Shown: positions 17,013-26,434 of the stretch, one piece after another | Position numbering within the stretch: position 1 is the stretch's first letter | How the letters are laid out: each line of letters starts with the position of its first letter | NCBI GenBank assembly: GCA_965230795.1 | Contig: OZ246020.1 | Coordinates: forward strand, 3,844,001 to 3,908,000 | Direction: 5' to 3' | Length of the DNA: 64,000 bases | Origin: PZPK01 sp965230795 | GTDB taxonomy: Bacteria; Pseudomonadota; Gammaproteobacteria; Pseudomonadales; Oleiphilaceae | Position numbers and translations under genes: made by a program | Notes under the pieces: generated by a model | What the model was told of the DNA's origin: nothing | Databases searched by the model: none | What the model saw: the letters and a program-made list of their open reading frames with translations, nothing else

Positions 17013-17990
17013 TTACAGATCTGAATCTCTGCCTTCTGACTTGGCCATACAAACCTGATTGCGTCCCTGATCCTTGGCCTGATACAAGGCATCATCCGCC
17101 CGCTTGATCAGGCTTTCAAAGTTCTCATCCGCTCCGAGCTCCGCAACCCCGATACTCACGGTGACCGCAATCCCCGAAGGCATCAGTTCTTCGGCCTCCC
17201 GCCTGAGTTTTTCGGCCTTGTCGCGGGCTTCTGCTTCATCGCAGGGTGACAGCAGTACCACAAACTCTTCTCCCCCATAACGGGCCACCACACCATCGTC
17301 AACGGCCTCACTTAATACGCATTTGTCTTCACTGGACAGCTGGTGGCTGACCGTGCGACCGAGAATATCTTCCTTGCGACAGGCACTTTGTATGCTCTCT
17401 GCCACCAGGCGCAGGACTTCATCACCTCTGGAGTGACCATGGTTGTCATTGATCTCCTTGAAGTGATCAATATCAATAATCAGCACACTCAGCGCTTCCT
17501 GATGCCTCCTGGCATAGGCGACTTTGTGCATGGCTGCTTCAATCAGAAAATAGCGGTTATAGAGTCCGGTCAACTGGTCACACATGGCCATATTGGCCAG
17601 CTGGTCCCGCTGTCGTTTCAACAGCACATGGGTCTTGACCCGGGCTTTCACAATCGATGGCCTGAACGGTTTACTGATGTAGTCAACGGCACCCAGCGCG
17701 AGGCCTTTTTCCTCATCGCTGGCTTCAGTTTTGCCGGTCACGAAAATCACCGGGATATCCGCCAGATTCGCTTCGGACTTCAATGCCTGAATCACATCAT
17801 AACCATTCATTTCCGGCATGATGACGTCGAGCAGAATGAGATCGGGAATGGGATCCTGTTTGACCAGCTCCAGGCAGCGTTTGCCATCTGTGGCCACTTT
17901 CAGTTGGTAGTCCTCTTTCAGACATTGCGCCATGGCCTGAATATTTTCAGGTGCGTCATCAACAATCAGTACGACGGGTTTATTTGACAT
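17013..17990 (-). CDS. Response regulator with REC and GGDEF domains
   Basis: 325 residues from the ATG at 17990. REC domain 5-120 with phospho-acceptor Asp55 (LILLDVIMPEMNGYD). GGDEF domain about 135-315 with GGEEF at 239-243, so it is probably an active diguanylate cyclase. The RxxD inhibitory site is present (RKED, 205-208) but about 24 extra residues (210-234) separate it from the catalytic loop, unlike ordinary GGDEF proteins where about five residues intervene. It lies 73 bp downstream of the hybrid kinase gene in the same direction, and is the likely phosphorylation target of that kinase. Confidence 0.92.
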   Translation of the reverse strand: MSNKPVVLIVDDAPENIQAMAQCLKEDYQLKVATDGKRCLELVKQDPIPDLILLDVIMPEMNGYDVIQALKSEANLADIPVIFVTGKTEASDEEKGLALGAVDYISKPFRPSIVKARVKTHVLLKRQRDQLANMAMCDQLTGLYNRYFLIEAAMHKVAYARRHQEALSVLIIDIDHFKEINDNHGHSRGDEVLRLVAESIQSACRKEDILGRTVSHQLSSEDKCVLSEAVDDGVVARYGGEEFVVLLSPCDEAEARDKAEKLRREAEELMPSGIAVTVSIGVAELGADENFESLIKRADDALYQAKDQGRNQVCMAKSEGRDSDL

Positions 17991-18063
17991 CAGTGGCGCG
18001 GTCTCATTGTTTCGCGTGCCATACAACGCTTTGATCGTGTTTGGTCTGAAAGACAGCTTGAAT

Positions 18064-21000
18064 TCAGGACGATTCGCTGAACTCGCCGTGTAACTGAACG
18101 ACGATTTGTTTCGCCGCTTCATACTGAAAGGATAGCAGATGGTGTCGCAATTGCTTGGCCTCCGACTTCCACCCCATAGCATCGACACTTTGGCACAGTT
18201 GGCCGAGGTCATCAGCATCGATAAAATCACCCGCTTCAAGAGCGCGATGCAGGTCGTCGAGCACCTCCAGCAACTGCGTCTCATCAAGCAATTGCGCACT
18301 CTCCCGAGAATCAGAAGCGACTTGCAGCGCTTGCCACTGTTTCAGCTCCTGCTGCAGGGTTTGCCATGCATTGTCGAGTTCATCCAAAGCCGGCTCAAGT
18401 CCCTCTTTGGCCCCCTGCTTCAGAGCCTGCTCCAGGGCCAGAGCACTCGCCTGCATACGCTGCCCCCCGATGTTGCCTGAACTGCCTTTGAGGTTGTGGG
18501 CAAGCTCGCGGGCGCGCTCCGGATCATCAAGCAAAACCTGTTTTAATTGCTCCATGCGTTCCGGTACATCATTGAGAAACAGCTCGATCACCGCTTCCAT
18601 GGTCGCGTGACGTCCTCCCATGCGCGTCAAAGCGCCGTCTTCGTCCCAGACAAGCAGTTCCCTTTCGGCTACCTCCACCTCACCCTTAGAGTGTCCCTGG
18701 CCTGGCACCCCAGCTCCGGAATATGACAGTGTGCGTTGATGCTCTGCGCCACCCAACCAGGACCACAACACCGATTTCATGCGCTTGGCATCAATGGGTT
18801 TACTGAGATAATCGTTCATACCCACGCTTAAACACTTTTCTCTGTCACCCTGCATGGCATGAGCCGTCATGGCAATGATTGGTATATCTTTGAACCGCTC
18901 GCCCGCCCGCCCCTCGCGTATTTCCCGCGTCGCAGTATAGCCGTCCATTTCCGGCATCTGGCAGTCCATCAGAATCAGGGTATATGGCGCATCTTCGGGT
19001 GCTTGCTCCAAAGCCGCCAGTGCCTCCAGGCCGTTACCAGCAAGATCACAATGGAGATTGAAGGTCGCCAGCAGATCCTGGGTCACCATCTGATTAATCT
19101 GATTATCCTCCACCAGCAAAATGCGGGTTTGTGGTGGCCAATCTCCCAATTCGAACTGTTCCGGTACCGACGTCGCCTCACCTTGTCCGAAACCACGCAG
19201 CGATTCCAGATAGCTCCCGGTCAGCAGTCGTCTGCCCGACGCATTGAGTCCTTCCTCGCTCAACAGTATTCGCAGGGCATCCTTCAGTTCCAGGGTTCCG
19301 ATGGGCTTGTTCAGGATGCCATCCAGACCCAATTCCAGAAGCACATGACTTGACTCGTAGTACGACACGGACGTCAGCATCAGGAGCTTGATGCCATCAA
19401 AACGCTTGTCTGCCCGAATATCTTTGGCCAGTTCCAGACCATCCTTGTCAGGCATGTGCATATCCAGAATCGCCACATCGAACCCGGCATCCTTGTCGAG
19501 TTTTTCCAATGCGTCGGCGGCGCTATGACTTTCCTCAACCTGCATACCCCACTGCTGTACCTGCCCTGAAACAATTTCCCGATTGGTGGCATTATCATCC
19601 ACCACCAGCAAGCGAGAGCCACTCAGGTCGAGTTCAGGCACGCGATCCGGCGCTTTGTTGCGCCGTCCCAGCAAGACTGTGAATCTGAAACGACTGCCTT
19701 CGCCGGGCTCACTGCTGACCTTGATATCGCCCTGCATCAACTCACACATCTTCTTGCAAATCGCCAACCCCAATCCGGTGCCACCGTATAGACGCGTGGT
19801 GGATGCATCCACCTGGGAAAAGGAATCGAACAGATGCTCCTGCTTTTCTGCGGGAATACCAATACCGGTATCGCTGACCTCACACATCAGTTGATAATGA
19901 TCTTCATCATAAAAACGGGTGCGGGCACGAACAACAATTTCACCGCTTTCAGTAAACTTGATCGCGTTGCTGATCAGGTTATTCAATATCTGTCGCAGCC
20001 GACTGGGATCACCATCCATGCTGGTCGAACTGACGCCCTGCTGATCCAGAATCAATTCGAGGCCTTTCTCTTCTGCGCGATAGGCCATGGCTTTGACCGT
20101 ATCGTCCAGCACCTGGGCCACATCAAACTGAATGGATTCCAACTCCAGTTTACCCGACTCGACCTTGGAGAAATCGAGAATATCATTGATGATGGCCAGC
20201 AATGATCGCGCACTGCTGTGGGCAATCATCAGCTTCCTGCGCTGGGCTTCGTCCAGAGGTTCCTGAAGGACCAGATCCAGCATCCCCAGTACGCCATTCA
20301 TGGGCGTCCGAATTTCGTGGCTCATACTGGCAAGGAATTCGCTCTTGGCCAGGTTTGCCACTTCCGCCTGATCCCTGGATTCGACCAGTTCCTGCTCCAT
20401 ACGTCGACGCTCGGTAATGTCCATCGCTATCCCGAGAAAGCCTTTTACCTGACCATAACGATCACGCAAGGCACTCACCGACAACATCACCGGAATACGC
20501 ACACCATCCTTGCGTACGTAGGTCCATTCGTTGTCGTCCGTAAAACCGATACGTGCTTTGGCAACAAAGACATCAAAGCCGGGCTCAATATGTTGATTCA
20601 GCTCCTGAGACAGCAATTGTGCCCGCACCGCCACTTCTTTCTTGTCGTGAAACAGTGCCGGCGAATGTTTGCCAATGACTTCGGCAGAATGATATTGCAA
20701 CATCTCCTCGGCGGCGCGATTGAATACCTGGATCACGCCTTCCGTATCCGTCGCAATAATGGAATAGGTGGCTGACTCCATAATCGCTTCGAGCAAGCCC
20801 AGCGCTTCTCCCAGCTCTTCCTCCTGCGCTTTCATGGCACGTTCCACGCGCTTTCGCTCACTAATGTCGATCGACACGCCCAGCACACCAATCTCGCCGT
20901 CCCAGGACACCGGAAACGGCGCCTTGTGACTCCAGTATTCGTGCATCGTGCCGTCAGGGTGAGGGACCTGCTCTTCTTCCTGATAAGCTTTATTGTTCTC

Positions 21001-22542
21001 CCTGACGCGATTGTCCATGGCGACGAGCGCTTCAGCCACGGTTTGTTCCTGGAAGGCGTAATCGTCACGACCCAGTGCCTTGTCCCGACTCACCCCTGTG
21101 ACTTGTTCAAAGCGTTTGTTTACCAGCAGATATAGCCCATTCGCATCTTTCAGATAGATCGGTGCCGGTACCTGATCCAGTACTTTCTCCAAACGCTGCT
21201 CACTATCCCGCAATGCTTCGGTACGCTCACGAACGCGATGTTCCAGCTCTTCCTGAGAACTGCGCAACACATAGTTCGCCTGGGCACCAATACGCATGAT
21301 TGACCACAGCATCACCACAAAGATCAGGAATACCGCCCCCATCAGACTCAATACCCAAAAGCGAAAAATCCCGTAGTGCTGCATGGCCTCCTGCAAATCA
21401 ATTTCGGAGACCAGACCAATACCCAGCTCCTCATGCCACAGCCAGGCGCCCAATACCTCGATCCCACGATAGTCCCGGTAACCCTCGACATTGACCCCGC
21501 TTTCCTTGGTGATAGCATGCTGGGCCGCCAAAGTGAGAGGAAAGCTCCGCAGGTCGGTATCCACCCGATAATCTTTCAGATAACGTCCCTGAGGTCCGGG
21601 ATCGCGCAAGCGTAAGGAAAGAATGGGATTCTCCCCGGGATACAATCGTTTTGATGCCCGCAACTGATCCACAAAGCGACTTTGCGACAACATCGCCCCA
21701 TGATGATTGAATGCATAGGTTTCACCGCTCTCACCAACATGGGCGATCTGCATGATCTCACTGAAATCACCGGCGGGATCCAAACGTTCGGTCAGCACAG
21801 CCACGACCTCACCGTTTTGGTCCCGGACAGGCACGGCAAAAAACATGGTGGGAGGCACCGTGTAACCACGGATCGGGGCAGATCCCTGAATTCGCACATC
21901 GGAAGGAATAGGTGGCACCAGCACCGATTCACCGGCCAATACCCTGTCAAAAAGATCGGGACGATTATCGAGTATCAGGTTGCGTTGATTAAGATTGGCG
22001 TTGCGCATGGAGCCAATGGAAAGGCCGGAACGATCGATAATAAAGAAACCGAGAATTCCGGCCTGGTTTCTTAGCCGCTGGAAACGCTCGCGCATGCGCC
22101 GGGTTTCGGGAAGAGTCTGCAGGTCCTGCCCCTGGTTTTTCGCCTCAATCAAAGCCTGAACCAGTGCGACCACATCAGGGTCACCCGCTATGCCCTGCAG
22201 ACGCAGAAGACCATTCTCCACCCACAACTCTAGATTGCGACTGCTGGCATCGCGTACCGCCACCAGCTCATCTGCCAGTTGTTGTTGATAGCGCGCATGA
22301 ATCCTCTCCAGAGACCACCAGGTAATCGCTCCGATCAGCAAGCTCATCAGCACGATAATTGATGCACTGAGACGGCGAAACGTCGGCGAGGTGAACTGGA
22401 ATTCCTGGGGACGCTCTCGCAATCGACGACGCCAATAGCTAGCCGTCACGACACCGGCAATAATCGCTGACAGCAACAGAATGACAGGAATCCATTGAAT
22501 GAATTCCTGCGGGAGAAGCCTATCCATCGTGAGCGCTTGCAA
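18064..22542 (-). CDS. Hybrid sensor histidine kinase with Cache, PAS, REC and Hpt domains
   Basis: 1492 residues. Order: transmembrane helices at about 18-36 and 60-77, a large periplasmic sensor (dCache-like, about 80-385), a helix at about 395-417, PAS about 450-570, PAS about 590-720, HisKA with His742 (SHEIRTP), ATPase with DTGIGIP and GGTGLGLAI, REC1 with Asp1027, REC2 with Asp1193 and a C-terminal Hpt domain with His1349 (AHNLKGSSGN). It is a full BarA-like internal phosphorelay. The ATG 15 bases downstream is an alternative start; the TTG at 22542 has AGGTG upstream. The REC-GGDEF protein follows directly, implying output to c-di-GMP. Confidence 0.93.
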   Translation of the reverse strand: MQALTMDRLLPQEFIQWIPVILLLSAIIAGVVTASYWRRRLRERPQEFQFTSPTFRRLSASIIVLMSLLIGAITWWSLERIHARYQQQLADELVAVRDASSRNLELWVENGLLRLQGIAGDPDVVALVQALIEAKNQGQDLQTLPETRRMRERFQRLRNQAGILGFFIIDRSGLSIGSMRNANLNQRNLILDNRPDLFDRVLAGESVLVPPIPSDVRIQGSAPIRGYTVPPTMFFAVPVRDQNGEVVAVLTERLDPAGDFSEIMQIAHVGESGETYAFNHHGAMLSQSRFVDQLRASKRLYPGENPILSLRLRDPGPQGRYLKDYRVDTDLRSFPLTLAAQHAITKESGVNVEGYRDYRGIEVLGAWLWHEELGIGLVSEIDLQEAMQHYGIFRFWVLSLMGAVFLIFVVMLWSIMRIGAQANYVLRSSQEELEHRVRERTEALRDSEQRLEKVLDQVPAPIYLKDANGLYLLVNKRFEQVTGVSRDKALGRDDYAFQEQTVAEALVAMDNRVRENNKAYQEEEQVPHPDGTMHEYWSHKAPFPVSWDGEIGVLGVSIDISERKRVERAMKAQEEELGEALGLLEAIMESATYSIIATDTEGVIQVFNRAAEEMLQYHSAEVIGKHSPALFHDKKEVAVRAQLLSQELNQHIEPGFDVFVAKARIGFTDDNEWTYVRKDGVRIPVMLSVSALRDRYGQVKGFLGIAMDITERRRMEQELVESRDQAEVANLAKSEFLASMSHEIRTPMNGVLGMLDLVLQEPLDEAQRRKLMIAHSSARSLLAIINDILDFSKVESGKLELESIQFDVAQVLDDTVKAMAYRAEEKGLELILDQQGVSSTSMDGDPSRLRQILNNLISNAIKFTESGEIVVRARTRFYDEDHYQLMCEVSDTGIGIPAEKQEHLFDSFSQVDASTTRLYGGTGLGLAICKKMCELMQGDIKVSSEPGEGSRFRFTVLLGRRNKAPDRVPELDLSGSRLLVVDDNATNREIVSGQVQQWGMQVEESHSAADALEKLDKDAGFDVAILDMHMPDKDGLELAKDIRADKRFDGIKLLMLTSVSYYESSHVLLELGLDGILNKPIGTLELKDALRILLSEEGLNASGRRLLTGSYLESLRGFGQGEATSVPEQFELGDWPPQTRILLVEDNQINQMVTQDLLATFNLHCDLAGNGLEALAALEQAPEDAPYTLILMDCQMPEMDGYTATREIREGRAGERFKDIPIIAMTAHAMQGDREKCLSVGMNDYLSKPIDAKRMKSVLWSWLGGAEHQRTLSYSGAGVPGQGHSKGEVEVAERELLVWDEDGALTRMGGRHATMEAVIELFLNDVPERMEQLKQVLLDDPERARELAHNLKGSSGNIGGQRMQASALALEQALKQGAKEGLEPALDELDNAWQTLQQELKQWQALQVASDSRESAQLLDETQLLEVLDDLHRALEAGDFIDADDLGQLCQSVDAMGWKSEAKQLRHHLLSFQYEAAKQIVVQLHGEFSESS

Positions 22543-22688
22543 AGGCTGACACCTAAATCAAACAAAGTATCCCTACAGCATAGTCAAAGCACGCGCAGAC
22601 CGCCTGCGAGATCGTGGGGACTTTTTTACTCAGGGATTCCCTTCGAATCATGGCAATCGGATCGACGCACGGCAGTTTGCGATCGCTC

Positions 22689-24656
22689 TCAGGATGACGC
22701 TATCTGAAATTTCTCCGAGGCATGCTTCAAGGCTTCACAGACCTCATTCAGCTCATGAGCCTTGAGCTCGGCCGATTCAGAGCTGCCGGAAGTCTGCTGA
22801 CTCAATGCCTTGATATGAGAGATATTCTGGTTTATGTCGGAAGCAACAGCGGCCTGCTCTTCGGTCGTTGCTGCAATCTGTCCGTTCAGGTCTTTGATAT
22901 GAGTGATGTCATGAACGATCTGATCAAGTCGGGCACCCGCTACTTCAGTCTCATCCGCCGCTCGCTTGGCCACGTCAGTATGCTTGTCCATCACCAGAAC
23001 CGTATTCCTGGCCGACGCTTGGAGACGTTCGATAATCTCCTTGATCTCCTGAGTCGATTCCGAGGTACGAATCGACAGGCTGCGCACTTCATCAGCCACG
23101 ACAGCAAAGCCACGGCCCTGCTCTCCGGCGCGGGCCGCTTCAATGGCAGCATTCAACGCCAATAGATTGGTTTGTTCGGCGATGGTTTCGATCACCGTCA
23201 GCACAGCGCCGATATTTTCGGACTCGCGGCTCAGCTCCTGAACCGATTCTGAGGTTTTTCGCACATCGGCCACCAGTTCCCGCACATTATGCACGGACGC
23301 CTGAACCAATGCGTTGCCCTCATAGACTGCTTTTTCAGCCGAACCGGCCGCATCCGCTGCTCCGGCTGCGCTCTCCGCCACATCATGGAAGCTCTGGGAC
23401 ATTTGATCGATGGCGACGGATATTTTCGTGGTTTCATCAGACTGGGAACGCGATTGGCCACTGACATCCTGAGCCAGGCCTGCCAGCTCGTCACTGATAT
23501 TATTGACCGTCAATGTGCGGTGCTGAACGTCTGCCACCAGATCGGACATATAGTCACGCAGTCGATTGGCTGACCCTGCAAGACTTTTTACTTCTTCAGT
23601 TAAGGCTTTGACTTCCACCGGCCTGCGAAAATCACCGCTGGCGTATTCCTCAAGAAACGGGACCAGACTGTTAATACGACGGATGATGCTGCGCTGAATA
23701 TAGTCAATCAACACAGCAAAAATAATAATCACGACAATGGTGGAAAACAGAATCGTTCTAACCAGACTAAAGGCCTCATCCACCTGGTCGCCGATGGCTT
23801 GTTTGGCGCTTTCGATATTGGAAGTGATACCAGCAATCAAATCCAGGAGCCGCGAACGACTTTCGGCCACTCGCGCAACGTTACGCTGGGTGTTCTCAAT
23901 TTCTCCGGCATAACGCTCGATCAGATAGTTGACGTTGTCGATACGTTCGATGCCCTTGTCTTCACTTTCCTCTTCGTCGTCAGACAAGGACAGACCGAAG
24001 TCCTGTTCCGGTTCATCAAACACGCCCAGCAAGGGCAGGTCCCTGAACGACTGAGCCTCTCTCGAGGCGTCTTCGTTGATTCGCTGCAATTGTCCAAGAT
24101 CTTCCTGATTCAGACTGGCGAAGAACTGCTCCCGTTTCAACGCGCGGCGATGTACACTTTCAAGCAAAGAGCTTGCCTTCCTGATGTACTGCTTGGCCAC
24201 ATCCGGATTGTTGGCAAAGCCTTCCAGGCCGTAGCTGACAAGAAGGGAAAGCTCATCGCGGGTTTCACGCTCATTCTGATAAAGTAAACCCAGAGGATCT
24301 CCGGACAATTTGCCTGCGGCACGAAAATCACCGGAGAGAAATGTACCCAAGGTGCGAATCTGTTTGGCAATCGCTACACGCTCATCCTCTGGCAACAACT
24401 CCAGCACCTCCGTCGCGTGTTGGAGCCCTTTTTCCGCTTCGCTTAACAACACAGCATCACCGGACTCCAGATAGAGATTGATGGGCGTTTGCACCTCCTT
24501 CTGAAAAGTTTCAGCAACGGTATTGTATTGCTCCAGTGCTTGATATGGCTGCCGAAGTTCCTTCAATCCCCACCAGGTGGCTACCGCTAGCACCGTTGCC
24601 ACCGAAAACAGCACAATGGAATTGAACATTGCCAAAGTTGATAAACGCAGGGACAT
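22689..24656 (-). CDS. Methyl-accepting chemotaxis protein with all-helical periplasmic domain
   Basis: 655 residues; strong ribosome binding site AGGAG. Transmembrane helix at about 10-30, a long helical periplasmic region (about 35-300), second helix at about 305-325, HAMP, then the MCP signalling hairpin with NLLALNAAIEAARAGEQGRG. The helical sensor recalls the HBM-type chemoreceptors such as phosphate receptor CtpL of Pseudomonas aeruginosa, but that is a resemblance in architecture only. A strong Pho box and a CRP-type site lie upstream, so phosphate starvation probably raises expression. The hybrid kinase gene follows after 146 bp. Confidence 0.93.
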   Translation of the reverse strand: MSLRLSTLAMFNSIVLFSVATVLAVATWWGLKELRQPYQALEQYNTVAETFQKEVQTPINLYLESGDAVLLSEAEKGLQHATEVLELLPEDERVAIAKQIRTLGTFLSGDFRAAGKLSGDPLGLLYQNERETRDELSLLVSYGLEGFANNPDVAKQYIRKASSLLESVHRRALKREQFFASLNQEDLGQLQRINEDASREAQSFRDLPLLGVFDEPEQDFGLSLSDDEEESEDKGIERIDNVNYLIERYAGEIENTQRNVARVAESRSRLLDLIAGITSNIESAKQAIGDQVDEAFSLVRTILFSTIVVIIIFAVLIDYIQRSIIRRINSLVPFLEEYASGDFRRPVEVKALTEEVKSLAGSANRLRDYMSDLVADVQHRTLTVNNISDELAGLAQDVSGQSRSQSDETTKISVAIDQMSQSFHDVAESAAGAADAAGSAEKAVYEGNALVQASVHNVRELVADVRKTSESVQELSRESENIGAVLTVIETIAEQTNLLALNAAIEAARAGEQGRGFAVVADEVRSLSIRTSESTQEIKEIIERLQASARNTVLVMDKHTDVAKRAADETEVAGARLDQIVHDITHIKDLNGQIAATTEEQAAVASDINQNISHIKALSQQTSGSSESAELKAHELNEVCEALKHASEKFQIASS

Positions 24657-24696
24657 GCAACTCTCCTAAACACTTAAAACCGCACAGACACAAAAA

Positions 24697-24712
24697 TGTG
24701 ACACACATCACA
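24697..24712. promoter_or_regulatory. CRP/Vfr-type site
   Basis: TGTGA-CACACA-TCACA matches the CRP consensus TGTGA-N6-TCACA exactly. It lies 41-56 bases upstream of the chemoreceptor ATG, just downstream of the Pho box on that strand, so cAMP-CRP could repress or modulate the phosphate-controlled promoter. Confidence 0.6.
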
Positions 24713-24725
24713 ACAGCGGAACGGT

Positions 24726-24754
24726 ATGACAGTTTTATGACATTTATATGACAG
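24726..24754 (-). promoter_or_regulatory. Pho box with three phased half-sites
   Basis: On the plus strand ATGACA occurs at 24726, 24737 and 24748, exactly 11 bp apart; on the minus strand this is CTGTCATA-TAAA-TGTCATA-AAAC-TGTCAT, agreeing with the PhoB consensus CTGTCATA-WAW-CTGTCAT at 17 of 18 positions for each overlapping pair. The orientation points to the chemoreceptor gene at 24656. Confidence 0.8.
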
Positions 24755-24852
24755 ACTCGAATTCTAGCCCGACTTTGTTGTAAAGTTTGGTTACGTATGC
24801 ATTTTTCGCCAACAACACTTCTATCAAGGTAGTTGATACGGCAGAGACCAAT

Positions 24853-24870
24853 GTGACGTTTTTATGACAT
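24853..24870 (-). promoter_or_regulatory. Second, weaker Pho-box-like pair
   Basis: Two half-sites 11 bp apart (GTGACG at 24853, ATGACA at 24864) read on the minus strand as TGTCATAAAAACGTCAC, about 14 of 18 matches to the Pho consensus. It sits 23-40 bases before the CHAD gene ATG but in the opposite orientation. Confidence 0.4.
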
Positions 24871-24892
24871 TCTTGACTGCCGCTTGAGCTCT

Positions 24893-26434
24893 ATGACCCC
24901 TACTTCGAACCCGGACATTACGCTGGATCTCGCACGCTGCATTCTGATTCAGCAGGCCTTTCCCGCCAAACCCCTGGATACCCTGCTGAAACCGGATTAC
25001 CAGCTGGTTCGCGAAAGTGAGCGTTTTAATGCCTCATATCAACTCGACAGCTATGACTCGGCATTAAAGCAAGCAGGAAAACTGCTACTGCGTGCGGGTC
25101 CCTATCTGCTCCTTTGCACCTCTCCAACAATTCGGATCACACGGCAGCCTGGACGCTCACTGGACACCAAAAAAGACATTCGCAGCAAAGAGCTCAACCA
25201 ACATATCAGGGAACTGGATAACGAACGCAAACTCATTCGCCATGCTCTGGGGCGCTGTCGTATCCATCAAATGGCCATGCTCGATGATGAGGGTAAAACC
25301 TGTGTGCGCCTGACCGTCCTTGAAGTGAAATCAGTCCATGGCTGGCTGAGCTTGATTGCTCTGGATCCCCTGCGGGGATATGAGCCGGAAGCCGAACATC
25401 TCAGTGCCAGCATTGTGCGCTGTTGCAAACGCCCGTCCAACGACTTTGAGCTGTTTTTATCCAGGCTCGATCTGTCACCAACGCCCTCTGCAAAGACATT
25501 GTCACTGCAACCGAAAGCGTCCATCAAAGACAGCTGCTCTATGCTGCTGACCCATTGCTTCGGTAGCGCCCGAAGTGTCGAACAAGGGATCATTCAGGAC
25601 GTCGATATCGAATGTCTGCACCAATATCGGGTTCAACTTCGAAAGGTCCGTTCGCTGCTCACGCTCTGCAAAGGAGTCTACAGTGATGATGCGGCCAGTG
25701 CCGTCAGCGAGCGTTTTGCTGATCTAATGAAGCCCACCGGGCGAGTGCGGGATCTGGATGTCATGCTCTTGCTGGAAGACAAATTTATCGAGCAGTTGCC
25801 ACCGATGCATCATGAGGGACTGAGGCTCATTTTCAGTCGACTGAAGCGACAAAGGCAGCGGGAATGGAAAGCCCTGGCGGAGTCCTTGTCCCAGCAAACT
25901 TATCGGCGCAAAGCCGATGCTCTGCAAAAACTGCTCGACCATCCGGACAAACTGACTTCGGGTGATGCCGCCAATCAAACAACGCGGGAATATGCCGACG
26001 CATTGCTGGCAAAACGCTACCGGAAAACCCGTGAGCTGGCGCACTCCATCACCAGCGCAACACCTGATGCAGAGGTTCATCGCCTGCGTATTCAGTGCAA
26101 GAAGCTGCGCTATTTGCTGGATACCTTCCTGTCGCTGTTACGGAAACAGGAAGCCAAGATATGTATCAAGCAACTCAAGGCACTCCAGGACCTGTTAGGT
26201 GATTTCAACGATTGCACCGTTCAGCAGGAACATCTGGGGCACTTCCTGGAACAGTGCCGGCGCCGCTCATCAACTCCCGCCGAGCTGCTGGAAGCTGGTG
26301 GTGCAATGATCGCGCTCATCTACCAGCAACAGCTTCTGGTACGTGAGGCAGCCATCGAACAGCTCAAACAATTCTGTTCAACGGAAACCGAACAGCGCTT
26401 CCTTTCTCTTCTCAACCAGGAGACATTGTCTTGA
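24893..26434 (+). CDS. CYTH-like plus CHAD domain protein, putative polyphosphate binder
   Basis: 513 residues from the ATG at 24893. Residues about 1-190 resemble a degenerate CYTH domain (YQLDSYDSALKQAGKLLLRAG, later EVKSVHGW, LDPLRGYEPE) but lack the N-terminal ExExK motif. From about 205 to the end is a CHAD domain in two halves with the basic signature HQYRVQLRKVRSLL and HRLRIQCKKLRYLLD. CHAD domains bind polyphosphate and locate to polyphosphate granules in other bacteria. The stop overlaps the TTG start of a ParA ATPase gene (TTGA). A Pho box lies in the shared intergenic region. CYTH/CHAD role is family knowledge; granule attachment here is inference. Confidence 0.88.
   Translation: MTPTSNPDITLDLARCILIQQAFPAKPLDTLLKPDYQLVRESERFNASYQLDSYDSALKQAGKLLLRAGPYLLLCTSPTIRITRQPGRSLDTKKDIRSKELNQHIRELDNERKLIRHALGRCRIHQMAMLDDEGKTCVRLTVLEVKSVHGWLSLIALDPLRGYEPEAEHLSASIVRCCKRPSNDFELFLSRLDLSPTPSAKTLSLQPKASIKDSCSMLLTHCFGSARSVEQGIIQDVDIECLHQYRVQLRKVRSLLTLCKGVYSDDAASAVSERFADLMKPTGRVRDLDVMLLLEDKFIEQLPPMHHEGLRLIFSRLKRQRQREWKALAESLSQQTYRRKADALQKLLDHPDKLTSGDAANQTTREYADALLAKRYRKTRELAHSITSATPDAEVHRLRIQCKKLRYLLDTFLSLLRKQEAKICIKQLKALQDLLGDFNDCTVQQEHLGHFLEQCRRRSSTPAELLEAGGAMIALIYQQQLLVREAAIEQLKQFCSTETEQRFLSLLNQETLS

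Noticed and set aside
18064..18299. Longer N-terminus for the REC-GGDEF protein
   Set aside because: It overlaps the end of the hybrid kinase gene out of frame; REC domain starts cleanly at 17990.
24760..24800. Sigma54 promoter before the CHAD gene
   Set aside because: The GG and GC are 8 bases apart, not 10.
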